Source: Actinernus sp. WN-2022 (lineage: Eukaryota > Cnidaria > Anthozoa > Actiniaria > Actinernidae). From it: a stretch of DNA of 64,000 nucleotides. Under the pieces are notes generated by a model, which saw only the letters and a list, made by a program, of their open reading frames with translations, was not told the DNA's origin and did no database searches. The position numbers and the translations under genes are program-made. Of this stretch, positions 17,923 through 30,025 are shown one piece after another; position 1 is the stretch's first letter; each line of letters opens with the position of its first letter. Location: NCBI GenBank assembly GCA_030867875.1, contig JAOWCC010001501.1:32880792-32944791 (forward strand), given 5' to 3'.

Positions 17923-18389
17923 CAGTGGAACCCCGATATAACGAAGTCCCCGATATAACGAAGTAATTCTTTTGGCCCGGCAAAATTACAGCAGTTTGTA
18001 GGCTTTAAACCCCGATTTAACAAAAAAACCGGAAGCGGAAATTTTACCCCGATATAACGAATAATCATTGCGATGTATTGAACGACGCGTCAATGAGCCT
18101 GGCCGAAACTTAAACTATCTAATAGTCAAATCAGACACAAAAGAATGTACTGTACAATGTATTTGGAGTGTAATACTGTAGTGGCGTATTACGCTAATAT
18201 CTACTGTATTTCACGGGTCAAGTTTAAAATCACTCTATGTCGCAACCCCGATATAACGAAGTTTTGGGTGTTTTTTTCAGGAACTTCTTTATATCGCAGA
18301 TATTGGAGTTTCGTTTATAACGCAGACTCCTCAATATAACGAAGTAATTTGCTCAGTCCCTTGCACTTCGTTTTATCGGGGTTCCACTG
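17923..18389. mobile_element. 467-bp pogo/Tc1-type MITE (CAGTGGAACCCCGATATAACG ends)
   Basis: Left end CAGTGGAACCCCGATATAAC and right end, reversed, CAGTGGAACCCCGATAAAAC are terminal inverted repeats flanked by TA. The motif is repeated internally (around 18010, 18045, 18245 and 18330). A truncated relative lies at 25464-25620. Such ends and the TA target are typical of pogo/Tigger-type non-autonomous elements. No transposase is encoded. Confidence 0.75.
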
Positions 18390-18589
18390 TATTTGCGGGG
18401 TTGTTCTGCAGTTGAGCCTGGACCGTATATATATGGTCTCTTTTTTCAAAGCGGATTATTCATTTCCAAATGTGCTTTTAAAATGTAATTCCAAGATACT
18501 TCAGCCTAGCAAAGCAGCAGCTAGAAAAAACTGCACGTAAGGCATAATGATTATTTAAACTAAGAAAAGGCATGGGTTTTTACTTCAGG

Positions 18590-19450
18590 TTAAACCTCAA
18601 ATTATCAATAAAACTATTTGACACTAATTAAACTCGTATCTATTGTATGGGAGTGAATTCTGGGGAGCTGATGACAAAGATGGCTTAAACCAGAACGACC
18701 CACTCGTGTAAGATGTTGCTTGGTACAAGCAAATCATATTCAAATAATGGATGCAGAGCTCAACTTGGACGGTTTCTAATTAGGGTAGAATATACATTAC
18801 TGGACAAAATTAGTAATAAAGGTAGATTCTGCACTTTCAAAACTTGCATGCCTATTTAGATTGCCTTCACTCGCCGAAACCTGTCTATTGGGGAGAAAAC
18901 AATAAGAGTAGAATCTACAGACTCTATTTTGGCATTAATTGCTATCACAACAAGAAATATCTAACTATCAAGAATTCCTATCACAAATTAAACCGAGATT
19001 GCAGGACATTGGGTAAGCGATGCCTTCAATGACCAAAGAAAAAAAAAACCTCCATGGCAACAAACTTAGAACATATAGATACGTTTAAATCTAGCTACGA
19101 GCTAGAAACATCACTAATATCAAGCATAGGACTGCTCTAACCAAACTTAGAATAAGCAATCACTGCCTATAAATCGAAAGAGCAAGATACACTAGGTTAT
19201 ACGAAACGCGAAAAAGAATATGCCCAACTTTCACTGATGTAACAAAAGTATAGAAGACGAGTTCCATTTTATTGTTAATTGCGAAACATATGAATTTGAT
19301 CATTAATCCACCCATGGAAGTAGCTCATTTAGCAGCTAAGTACATTTATGAATGTGCATGCATGACCCTAAGACTACAAAGATGTCTAATTGATCTCCAA
19401 ATTTACTGTCAGAACAGTCGTGACGCTGTCGATTCATAACTATTCTCAAT
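18590..19450 (+). pseudogene. Decayed non-LTR reverse transcriptase C-terminal fragment
   Basis: Broken frames read LYGSEFWGADD near 18645 and RTALTKLRISNHC near 19135, followed by an EDEFHF-like end near 19260. The same words occur in the better preserved fragment at 23310-25110 (LLYGSEVWG, RTALTKLRISNH). It is an old, heavily mutated copy of the same retrotransposon family. Confidence 0.6.
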
Positions 19451-19544
19451 CTATTTCCCCCGGCTGGCGCTTACTGTATTTGGTTAGTTATATTATTAAC
19501 GATTATTAGTAAAGTACAGTAAAGTAAAGTACCTTTATTTAACG

Positions 19545-19835
19545 TAGGTAACTCGTGACAGTCTAGTGAGCCTGATAAACTTGAGGCCGACGGGAGTCCT
19601 ACAATTTTAGGTCCTTATCCGAGAAGACATGAAGGTCTAACCATTTGCAGATGTTTCACAAAGGCAGCACCTTCTACTCAGTTATTTTAAGACCATGAGT
19701 GTTGGTCCGGCAGGAAACATTGATCCGCGACCTCAGTCCCGCGCAACAGACCGGAGCTTGACCACTGAGCTAACCGGGAGGCGGTGTGAAACCGATGTAC
19801 CGTTTGTCGTACAAGGTGCTAATAACTATTTGTTG
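19545..19835 (-). mobile_element. tRNA-derived SINE, minus orientation
   Basis: Read on the minus strand, the right part contains GGTTAGCTCAGTGGTCAAGC (A-box-like), then a degenerate B box and the ACACTCATGGTCTTAAAATA body. Its 3' end has CTTTACTTTACTGTAC-type short repeats at 19510-19540. Related copies are at 27440-27660 and 43344-43625. Confidence 0.65.
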
Positions 19836-20060
19836 TTGTTGTAGGGGTATGTGCCGCGCGAAGGGGCATGGTTTTTAAGCCGTTTTAGTCTGAAATAAGG
19901 TCAAATTTCGGAATTTTTAGTCTAGAATAGGGTATGATCTTCACAGGGAAGTATGAGACATATATTTCTCTTGTTATGACATAGACTACAGGTCTGCAAA
20001 AGGATATGGAAGATCATATATTTTGGTGTGAAATAGGGTCAGGGTTTTGAGACCAACCCC
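19836..20060. repeat. Interspersed repeat shared with 43626-43816 and 45979-46025
   Basis: The sequence containing GTATGTGCCGCGCGAAGG and TAGTCTAGAATAGGGTA recurs beside the SINE at 43.6 kb. There it is split by a 2.2-kb insertion. It always follows the minus-orientation SINE, so SINE and repeat may form one composite unit. Confidence 0.75.
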
Positions 20061-20065
20061 CCCCC

Positions 20066-20100
20066 CCCCCCAACCCCCCAACCCCCCCTCCCCCTGGGAG
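20066..20100. repeat. C-rich tract
   Basis: A run of C with AA interruptions, then TCCCCCTGGGAG. It separates the interspersed repeat from the 3' end of the retrotransposon fragment. Similar C-rich tracts lie at 23.1-23.3, 25.24 and 25.43 kb. Confidence 0.8.
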
Positions 20101-20109
20101 TATGTAGTA

Positions 20110-21128
20110 GTAGTATAACTTTATTTAAGCACGCTAGCCCTGTCAACAGCAGCTGATTTACACAAGGGGCGTGACAGAAATATAACATTTACAAAATATT
20201 AAAATATATTATGAATATAGATAAAATAAAATGTTTGAATATTACGTAATAATGATTAAATATTTTTATAGCTGGTATTTGTGAGCGGCAATTTTAGTCT
20301 TGAAAGAAGGGAATGAGTTGGAGTCCCTAATTTCATTATGGAGCGAGTTCCATATTTTAGCCCCACTGTACGAGAAACTCTTTTTCATACTTTCGGTTTT
20401 GGGTAAAGGTAACTGCAGTGAGGAATTGGAGCCCCTAAGATTGTATTCCGCGACCTCAGATTTCTGTTTAAACAGATCCATAAGACAAATTGGGGCTTGA
20501 CCATTTATGACTTTGTACATTTGTTTCGCCTTATTTTTAGCCCTTTGAGTTTCAAGTGTTTCCCACCCTAGAGCATAATGCTTCAAGGCAGGGAGCATCG
20601 TTTCTCAAATTCAATATTATCCGAGCAGATCTATTCTGTAATATTTGCAAACGTTTGGAGTGTCCGTGACCTAGGGTGTCCCATACCTCACTACAGTAAT
20701 TGAAATGGGGGTTAATAAGGGCATTGTAAATATCAACAAGGGTATCTCTATCTACAAAGTCCCTCACTCTGCGTAGAGCTCCTATTCCTGAGGACACTTT
20801 TTTAGCAATTTGACCAACATGTTTGTCCCAGGCCAAATATTAATCAATCTCTACACCTAATATCCTGCTATTGAAGACCTGTTCAATTTGAACCTGTTCA
20901 ATTTCAATCTTTGGATGTTTGACAAGATTTCTAAGTTTAAAGTGGGATCCAATCAGCAGAAATTCAGTTTTCGCTACGTTGAGACTCAATTTGTTTGCCA
21001 GGAGCCACCCCTTTACATAGTTAAGGTGATTCATGGCCATCTCAAGTTCCTCTAACGATCCCCCCGAAACGGTTAAATTCGTGTCATCAGCAAACATACG
21101 AGATGTTGAGTGCTTTAGACATTCCGGC
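20110..21128 (-). pseudogene. CR1/Jockey-like reverse transcriptase, C-terminal half, inactivated
   Basis: Minus-strand frames cover the end of a non-LTR reverse transcriptase. They read RMFADDTNLTVSGG (catalytic ADD near 21090), KLSLNVAKTEFLLIGS, a TAA in frame near 20838, LINPHFNYCSEVWDTLG, and the tail FSYSGAKIWNSLHNEIRDS near 20330. The 5' part is absent: the fragment abuts the polymerase copy at about 21128. An AATAAA-containing 3' end is near 20120-20135. It is a dead fragment. Confidence 0.75.
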
Positions 21129-22677
21129 AACACGGACAGCCTCCTCGGGGGGTGAATCTCTGAAGCATACTGAGGAGGTTTATGTGGGCGTAGGCCAGCA
21201 TGATTGCGCGCAGGTGGGTGTACTGAGGCTGTGGGCCGTCGTAGTATGCGAGGATGTGGCCCAGAGGGCACCTTTGGGGTGCGCCAACCAGGGTGCCGCT
21301 TTGGCGAGTGTCTCCCACAAGGAAGTCGAGCTCTCCTTGGTCTGTCACGAGCCGCCTCGTTAGCCTTTTTCCATCGGCCTTGCTGCCCTGGGTGAACTTC
21401 CCTATGATGCTGCATCCCAGGTTGCGGCTTACTGGGAGCCAGACCTCGGTTTGCTTCTCGGAAGCTACGATAGCCTCGCGGACCTTGAGGGTTTCCAAGA
21501 GGCCGGACTCTTCAAGAAAGGCGAGAAGCTTGTGTCGGGGCGCAGCCATTCGCTGCGAAATGCCTCCCGAACCAGGCTGGGGTGTCAGGTGGGGGCGAAG
21601 TCCCACTTCTGGACCTCGGCGAATCCGGTTCCAATATCACTGGGAAGATTGCCATTTATGCTCACCCGGGTCATACGGTGGGTCGGGTGGCCGAACCGTT
21701 CTAAGTACGGCTCTGCCTCGCCTTCTCCCCGAAAGCTGGCAGGATAGCAGGCCTTCATGTCGATGCTGACAATCAGTGCCCCTGGTGTCGTAGTCCGTTG
21801 AGTTCCAAAGCCCTCCATGGCCGTTCTTCACACAAGCTTTCTCGATGTCTTCAAGAAGGCTGGCTGGGGTTGGCTTCCAGCCGTTTCGCTGTTTAGCCAC
21901 GATACTTGCAGCGTGGTTCTCGCCAAAGACCCGGTCGGCTAGGGAGTCGTCGCCCAAGGCTTGACAAGCCTTCTGGAGTCTCTCGTGGTCATTCTACGTC
22001 CTGTAAGTGCGGCCGTCCTGGAGCACGAACTGGTCGGCTGTCAGCTGTTTGCATTGGCCCCTTAGCAGCCAGACTGCTATTGGCTCGTCCCGTGTTGCTT
22101 GGCGGATGGCCTGCCACACGTCGCCCTCATACAGGTGGACCTCGCGGGACTGAGGGGAGTGCAGGTCTTTAGACCAGGCGTGGCCATTGTGGACGACGAG
22201 CTCTACTTTACCTCTTACGCCGTTCCCTCCAAACCGGTACCTGTCGCTGTTGTAGATATCTTCGCCAGCGATGTCCCGCAGGATGATGGCCCGTTTGAGG
22301 ATCTTCTCCAGTTTGGCCACATCGTTGACCATGGCGCCAGTTTCGTGGACTCCCTTCTCCCACTCCTGTATTTTCTGGCGTCGTGTGGGTGTTAGCCCCT
22401 GGCCTCTCAAGGCGCCCTCGCAGTGCTCCCTCCATGTAGAGAAGAACGCGGCGGCGCCATCGACTTCAAACTCGTCTTTGGCGTTGTTCAGAATCTCGAC
22501 CCATGGCTCGCCGACTGGGAGCTGGACCGGGTGGGGCACCTGGTCGTCCAGGTCGAATGACCGTCTTGGTTGGAGGGGTTGGGGGAGGTGTTCTTCGACG
22601 TCTGGAATTGGTTCATCAAAGATGTTTGGCTCGTACTCTGCGAGCATCTCCTTGATCAAGTCGTCCATAGTGGCCAT
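21128..22677 (-). pseudogene. Second copy of the viral polymerase gene, GC-rich and decayed
   Basis: Four overlapping minus-strand frames correspond in order to the replication gene at 14.2-16.2 kb. They start with MDDLIKEMLAEYEP and include DIAGEDIYNSDRY, the motif A region SIDMKACYPASF (split by a frameshift near 21770), GKFTQGSKADGKRLTRR and a final EAVRVA. Relative to the first copy, residues of about 64-208 are deleted (STWR joins directly to EHCEGA). There are several frameshifts, and everything after motif C is missing. Where the first copy has TAA, this one has a Gln codon. Base composition is much richer in GC than in the first copy, although the protein is clearly similar. It therefore comes from a different viral lineage. 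Confidence 0.8.
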
Positions 22678-22979
22678 ATTGTTGGATGGGTGTACCTAAC
22701 GATACAACGATTGATAGCTGCCATCCGGGCAAATTCCTTTTGATAGGCTCTGGCACTACACATCCAATCTCGCTTAAGTGCACGGCGATACCCACACCCC
22801 ATGCACAAGAGATAGCTGTTTTTAACGCCCTTGCCGCACCCTGTACAAGGCTGTGTGCCCGAGCCTTTTCGCAGCCTTGCGAGATGAACCTTACAATTGC
22901 AATGCTCGCCCAAACAACTCCTACCACAAAGCTCCATAGAGCCGATAAGCAACCACCGGCATGTGTGTTGACCTTTCAT
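22656..22979 (-). CDS. Small Cys-rich, zinc-ribbon-like viral-type protein
   Basis: From the ATG at 22979, about 107 residues carry CRWLLIGSMELCGRSCLGEH and then CTGCGKGVKNSYLLCMGCGY. That is one Cys-rich module plus a CxxC...CxxC zinc-ribbon-like pair. Its 3' end overlaps the start of the polymerase copy by about 20 bp, the packing expected of viral genes. I have an impression of this module from other cnidarian virus-like elements but cannot name a function. The first viral element lacks a counterpart beside its polymerase. The frame is open, but the flanks are degraded, so it may be a relic. Confidence 0.5.
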   Translation of the reverse strand: MKGQHTCRWLLIGSMELCGRSCLGEHCNCKVHLARLRKGSGTQPCTGCGKGVKNSYLLCMGCGYRRALKRDWMCSARAYQKEFARMAAINRCIVRYTHPTIWPLWTT

Positions 22980-23084
22980 TGTAGGGTGTGTCCCATTGCG
23001 ATGGGTATATCTAATAGAGAGGTGCTCTTCTTTGCGTGGTTGGCGAACCTCCTTAGGACAGGTATCCGTTCTTTGGGGTTCTTC

Positions 23085-23310
23085 TCGACCCGTTTGGCGT
23101 AGGCAGCGGGTCCGCGGCCCCCCTGGCACTCCCCCAGCCTGCCGCTCCGCGGCCCCCTGGTCTCAATAAGGGGGTGCATTCACTCCCCCGACCTCCCTGG
23201 CCCCCTGGCGGCTCCCCAGCTCTGCCCTCCCCTGGCACTTCCCAAGGCCCTGAGGGAGTACCCAGCCCTCCCACGCCCCCTGGCGGCTCCCCAGCCCTGC
23301 CCTCCCTCAA
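23085..23310. repeat. C-rich tract with repeated CCCCCTGGC words
   Basis: GC-rich low-complexity DNA in which CCCCCTGGC or CCCTGGCGGCTCCCCAGC recurs about five times. It joins the viral-type gene cluster to a reverse transcriptase fragment. No gene is supported here although frames are open. Confidence 0.75.
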
Positions 23311-25110
23311 TAATCTGACAGTTAATATGGATAAAACTAAAATTTTGATTTTTAATAACACGGGGAAAAGCATGAATAATTATGCTTTTAAATTTAATAA
23401 TATAACTCTAGAAAACGTGACCTCATATAATTACCTGGGCCTAACCTTTAGTGCATTCAGAAACTTCACTTTAGCTAAACAAGAGTTGAAAAAAATTGCG
23501 TTAAAAGCCTTATTCAAACTCCGCAAAGAAATGGGAGATCACTTTAGAACAGATATAAAGCTAACGCTCAAACTTTTCAACTCCTTAATCCAACCAATTC
23601 TACTATACGGGAGCGAAGTATGGGGGGTTGACTCCAACAACAAAATAGACAGAGACCCTATCGAACTAGTACATATTAAATTCTGTAAATGGATTTTAGG
23701 AGTGTCCAAATACGCAACAAACAATGCATGCCGAGCCGAATTAGGAACATTTCCTCTTAAAACAGAAGCAATATCCAAGAGTTTAAAGTTCTGGCTGAAA
23801 CTGCAAGTCTGCGATACCGACAAACTTGCAGTGGAAGCTTTTTTGGACTCAAGCCTCTTAAATAATCCCGCAAGTTGGTACAAAAAAATAAGTAAGATAG
23901 TCCTCAAGCTCGGATTTGGAAATATCTTAGTCCCCTCAAACACTATCGCCGATAACACATCAATAATTTGCAAGAAACTTAAGCTAAGGCTATGCGACAT
24001 AGAGTTCCAAAATTGGCACAGTGATATTTACAATGATACAAGAAGAAATGCCAATCAGAGAAATAAGCTAAGGACCTAGGTACAGAAATTTTAAAGTAAA
24101 TTACGAGTTCGAAGACTATCTACGCTTAAAGTGCCACTACGACGAAAATTTACCATTTCGATTTGCCACTTTTTCAGTGTCTATAGGTCAATCAGTATTA
24201 GAAATATCCGAAATAGTAAAAAATATTCCCAAATGGGCATCTTAAACCACAAATTTTAGGAGAGTTTACCGGTAAAATCCTGTCCGCCATTGCTGGAAGC
24301 CGTGCCCTTTGTTCAGCTTTAAACAAAGGTTTATTCACCGGAAGTGATGTCATACACTTAACACGACAACCTCGTGGCGCGAAATAGCGTGCATAAAAAA
24401 GTAGCCAACCTCGCAAAGATAAATATAACTTTCTTCTTATGTACGTGAAGACGTTTTTAGTAGAAATATGCCTCCAGGCGTTGTGTTCTGCAGGCGAGCG
24501 TTAAGTGTATGACATCATTTCCGGTGTATAAACCTTTGTTTAAAGCTGAACAAAGGGCACGGCTTCCAGTAATGGCGGACGTGTAGATTCAATATTCGGA
24601 GCTAAAAAAATAAGACTTCCTGTCGTTGTATCGAAAAACAATTTGAACTGGTAATAATATATGAACTCTACTTTATGAATATGCAAAAACTTTGATATGT
24701 CAAAATTTGATCGTAGGGGCACTTTAAGAAACTTGAAGAATAGAACGGCTCTAACAAAGCTTAGGATAAGCAACCATGATTTAGAAATTGAAAAAGGAAG
24801 ACATGCTAGGCCATTTAAAAAGGTCGATGAAAGACTTTGCAAATTCGGCCTAGAAAGGAGATTGAGGATGAAGCTCATTTCCTCGTAAAATGCAATAAAT
24901 ATAACCATTTACGAAATGCGTTCCATGCTTCAATGCAAAATGAATTTCAGATAAACATAGAAAAGTTAGCCGAGGAAAGTCGGCTAAAAATAATGTTAAG
25001 CCCCAACAATAGGACAGCAGCTATAGTTGCAAAATTCATATACCAATGTTTTATGTATAGAGACAATGGCCTCAAAGAACTCTGGTCGATTCTTCCTAGA
25101 CTCTCATAAT
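23311..25110 (+). pseudogene. Non-LTR reverse transcriptase C-terminal part, split by a TTAA transposon
   Basis: Frame one (23311-24079) reads KTKILIFNNTGK, YNYLGLTFS, LLYGSEVWGVD and further, typical of the connection region after a non-LTR reverse transcriptase. After the transposon at 24130-24723 it resumes with NLKNRTALTKLRISNH and ends with EDEAHFLVKCNKY near 24870. Removing the insert and one TTAA restores one continuous frame across the junction, so the target site was coding. The 3' end reaches a (CTAT)n tail at 25203-25230. The N-terminal part is missing and it is inactive. Confidence 0.75.
24130..24723. mobile_element. 594-bp MITE with long inverted repeats and TTAA duplication
   Basis: The ends AGTGCCACTACGACGAAAAT and (reversed) AGTGCCCCTACGATCAAAAT are flanked by TTAA on both sides (24126-24129, 24724-24727). 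Inverted similarity extends inward over about 200 bp, including the words TCATACACTTAA and AAAGGTTTAT. A 2.3-kb relative is at 30278-32568. TTAA targets are typical of piggyBac and Kolobok superfamilies. No coding capacity is present in this copy. Confidence 0.85.
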
Positions 25111-25202
25111 TCTGAAAGACCCCAAACACCTGTAGCACAGTGAAGTGCACATTTATTTGGATAAATGTCTATGTACAGATGTATACGACTCCAAATAAAA
25201 AC

Positions 25203-25230
25203 TATCTATCTATCTATCTATCTATCTATC
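25203..25230. repeat. (CTAT)n microsatellite, retrotransposon 3' tail
   Basis: Seven CTAT units follow the reverse transcriptase fragment and AAATAAAAA. Simple-repeat tails are usual at the 3' ends of CR1/RTE-like elements. Confidence 0.85.
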
Positions 25231-25239
25231 CTCCCTGGC

Positions 25240-25456
25240 AACCCCCCCCCCCCCCCCCGGTTGTGTGCGTAGACGAACGCCCGCCCGTGCCTGAAAGGTT
25301 CCGTAGACAAACGCCTGTTGGCGTACGTGCACAATCGCCGCCAATTGTGTGTGTAGACGAACGCCCGTTGGCCTACGTGCACAATTGGGGATTGTGTGTG
25401 TAGACGAACGCCCCCTGGCATTCACCACCCCCCCCCCCCCCCCCCTGCTGCTGGGA
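25240..25456. repeat. Short tandem repeats between poly-C tracts
   Basis: Two long C runs (25243-25258 and about 25427-25445) bracket three related units containing GTGTAGACGAACGCCCG and (in part) TACGTGCACAAT. No gene or known repeat class is recognised. The composition is unlike the neighbouring AT-rich DNA. Confidence 0.65.
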
Positions 25457-25463
25457 GGGAGTA

Positions 25464-25620
25464 CAGTGGAACCCCGATATAACGAAGTCCCCGATATATA
25501 ACGAAGCAATTCATTTGGCCCGGCCAAATTACAGCAGTTTGTATGGCTTTAAACCCCGATTTAACAAAAAAAAAACGCCGGAAGCGGAAATTTTACCCCG
25601 ATATAACGAATAATCATTGA
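25464..25620. mobile_element. Truncated pogo-type MITE
   Basis: Starts with TA then CAGTGGAACCCCGATATAAC and follows the first 150 bp of the element at 17923-18389, ending within TATAACGAATAATCATTG. The right terminus is absent. It lies 20 bp beyond the last zinc-finger codons. Confidence 0.7.
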
Positions 25621-25640
25621 CGAATAAACACCGTGATCTC

Positions 25641-27128
<1,488 letters not shown>

Positions 27129-27439
27129 TTGTTTTAATAACAGAGTAGAACAAAGCACCAATATTATAAAGTTATCTAATATATGCTAGTAGTTACGAAA
27201 TGGCAAGTGAAATGCTGCATAAATGGTTTAACATATGTTTGCATGCTTTATCTAAAATAATTGCAGGGTATTGGTCTAGAAATATTTAAAGTGCATATAA
27301 TTCCTAGCCAGTCTAAAAAGGTCAAAATGGGAAACAACATGACCGACACAGAAAGCAAATTTATTAGCATCTGTCATTTTCGTTTATTAAAGGATCATAT
27401 TTCAATGTTATGTAAGTCAAAGCCAATTCTAGTATATTT

Positions 27440-27660
27440 TGCTCCGTGGTTAAGCGCCGGTCTGTTGTGCGGGAGGTTGCGGGTTCAAACCCCGGCCGGA
27501 CCAACACTCAGGGTCTTAAAAATATCCGAGTAGAAGGTTATGCCTTTACACAATACTAAACTGTTCCAAAGACCTCGTCTTCTCGGATAAGGACGTAAAA
27601 CAGTAGGACTAAGTAAAGCCAGCAAACGTGTTTAAACCCTGAATAAATAAAAGCGACTTA
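27440..27660 (+). mobile_element. tRNA-derived SINE, plus orientation
   Basis: GTGGTTAAGCGCCGGTCTG (A-box region) and GCGGGTTCAAACCCCGGCC (good B box) are followed by ACACTCAGGGTCTTAAAAAT and TTCTCGGATAAGGA. This is the same family as the minus-strand copies at 19.6 and 43.4 kb, with the best preserved internal promoter of the three. It is not a tRNA gene: the cloverleaf is incomplete and the body follows directly. Confidence 0.7.
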
Positions 27661-27819
27661 ACTTTACTCTTAGTGCATGCGTGTAATAAAGCATTGATTT
27701 TGGACCGATTTCAGTGGTGTGTAGTGGTTTTTAGCAATGTCAAAAAATGTAAAAACATGTTTGTTGTTACATGTAGATGATGTTACATTTTTGCTGTGTG
27801 ACTGAAGTAATCTAAGTAA

Positions 27820-30020
27820 TGAAGAAAGGGTGAGGTATAAAGTACTACAAATCAGTCTTTAAGAAAAACCGAAATAATACCCATGGGTTATGGAAACATA
27901 TCAAAGAACTTGCTGGGCAGAATGTTAACTCTGGAGCTGTAAATCTTATTAATATCGGTGACACGTGCATCTCGATTGTCGAGGCCTCCAACTCACAAGT
28001 ACTCCAGATAAACATTCTAACTTTGTCAGTACCAATGCGGCGGTAAAGCTCGACAAAATAAGAACATTTCTACAGCCAAATAAGCTCAGCCCTGAGCTGT
28101 ACAGCATTCCTCTAGCCTCAGTGAAAGATGTTACGTTCCTGCAGGTATGCCAGTTAACAAAGCCAGTGGAACAGACAATCTATCGGCACGGATGCTCACA
28201 AGTTAGCTGGCCCAGCAGTCGTTTACTCACTGTTCTGCCTCATTAACTGCTCGGTAACTATGTGCTCTTTCATAAGGGTGACGATACAATGTACATCGGA
28301 CATGGATAACTACCGTCCAATTTCCACTTTGCCGGTCATCGAGCAGCACGTGCACATGTCTCTGTACGGTTCTCTCTGTACAAACAATCCGCTCTACAAG
28401 TACCAATCAGGTTTTAGAACAAATCACTCGACGGAGACAGCCCTCGTCAAAATATGTGGATGCCAACAAGGCTACGACAGCTATTTTAATCGATTATCGT
28501 ATGGCATTTGACACTTTATAAGTCATACAATTGCATTTCGGGGTATTAGTGATTTAAAACGCCCCGAGAGCCGAGGGGCAATTTAAATCACTAATACCCC
28601 GAAATGCCATCGTATAAGTTTGTAATACTTTCATATCCGAGAAAGCGAACTAATCTGCGAGAAGTTTACTTCTCTCTGCCAGAAGTAAACACATCGCAGT
28701 TGAGTTGCTTTCCAAAACATGTTATTATGCTTGATTGAGCACCATGGATTGAACGACCTTAGCTTCCCCTGGGGACAAGTGTGTTGTTTTTCAGAAGAAT
28801 AGCAGCAACACACAATGTAATTATGTGCTTGACTACATACATACTCAAAGGTCATGCATATATCATTTTATGTATCCCACATGGAAGCGGGTTTCTGAAA
28901 TGAAGAAAAGAAGGTGCAGATTGAAATACGTGATCCCACATGGACTACCTTGAAGGTTTTGACGAAGACATGTCAGTTTGGGTTCAATTATTTCACCCGG
29001 GAGCGCAGGGTTAGTCGGGCCAGAGGGGAGCAAGAATTGACGGTTTTGCACTTTTCATGTCCAGCCTGCATTATATTCTAATTTTTCCATCGTGAACTAA
29101 ATTTCCTGACGGGAAATTTAGAAGACAATAACCCTCACTAAATGTTCCTGTCAGCTGGGAAATTCAGTTGTTTAAATGTGCCTTGAACAACAAAAGAATC
29201 CTAGGCGATCATGGTATTATGTAAATTATACGGTGTTAGTGTAGAAGTTAGAGGCATACGATTTCTGTCGAAACGCAATGAGATGCTTCACTTCCCTTCT
29301 TGAATGGGAGCATCTATGCGTTTTCATGGGCCATTCGAATTCCTTGTCGATGCTTCCCCTAATCTCTGGAGTCCCTCATACAGTAGTCTGTGCTTGGACC
29401 ATTACTGTTTCTCGTATTCATTAATGACCTCTCACATGAGATTGGAGAAGCAATTGTCCATATTTATGCGGATGACACAACGCTCACAGCTGCTTGTGAT
29501 TGGTCAAAATCCTCTGAACTTGGCAGTACTATGACCTTATCTTTGGACACAGTATTGCTGATTGGAGAGCGGAAAAAAAATTGGCTATAGCCATCAGTCC
29601 AAGATGAATTCGGTACTTTTTGTTAATGCCTAAGAACTAAACATTACATGTGTACTTTGCCTGGATCTGAAACACCTATATTCCGAATATTTTATTCTAT
29701 TTATTCAAGATATTACACATTTACAGTTACATTTTTTGTTAGATTGACATTAATACTGATATTAATAATTTGTCAATATAAATACAATATGTTACGCTAC
29801 AATACACACTAACAAATAGTATAAAAACAAAACAAATCAGAAGGTCAACACGAAGAGAAAAATAACTAAATTAATTAATAACTAACTAAATAAATGAACG
29901 GATCTGAAAAACTTATATCCCGTGTCAGATCACAAACTTCTTGGTGTTGTACTGGAGGAAGACCATGTTGAGGTCCTATCTAAGAAAGTGTCTAAGAGAA
30001 TCAGACTTTTAAAACGCATC
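27820..30020 (+). pseudogene. Jockey/CR1-like reverse transcriptase remains
   Basis: Broken plus-strand frames read in order. They show a linker with LWKHIKELAGQN near 27900, NYRPISTLPVIE and YQSGFRTNHSTETALV near 28310-28450, then after a gap FINDLSHEIGEAIVHIYADD (catalytic ADD near 29470). The end, DHKLLGVVLEEDHVEVLSKK, is near 29930. The Gypsy element at 30026 is inserted into its tail. About 780 bp between 28510 and 29290 are unrelated and begin with a hairpin. Many stops; inactive. Confidence 0.7.
28533..28612. repeat. Hairpin, about 30-bp arms (TTTCGGGGTATTAGTGATTTA)
   Basis: GCATTTCGGGGTATTAGTGA and its reverse complement face each other around a GC-rich loop (GCCCCGAGAGCCGAGGGGC, itself partly self-complementary). 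It is inserted where the reverse transcriptase frame breaks. Probably a small MITE. Confidence 0.75.
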
Positions 30021-30025
30021 AAAAC

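Noticed and set aside
23174..23310. N-terminal Pro-rich extension of the reverse transcriptase frame
   Set aside because: It is translation through the C-rich junction tract and not part of the retrotransposon protein.
27440..27520. tRNA gene
   Set aside because: A and B boxes are present but no full cloverleaf; the SINE body follows and related copies occur elsewhere.
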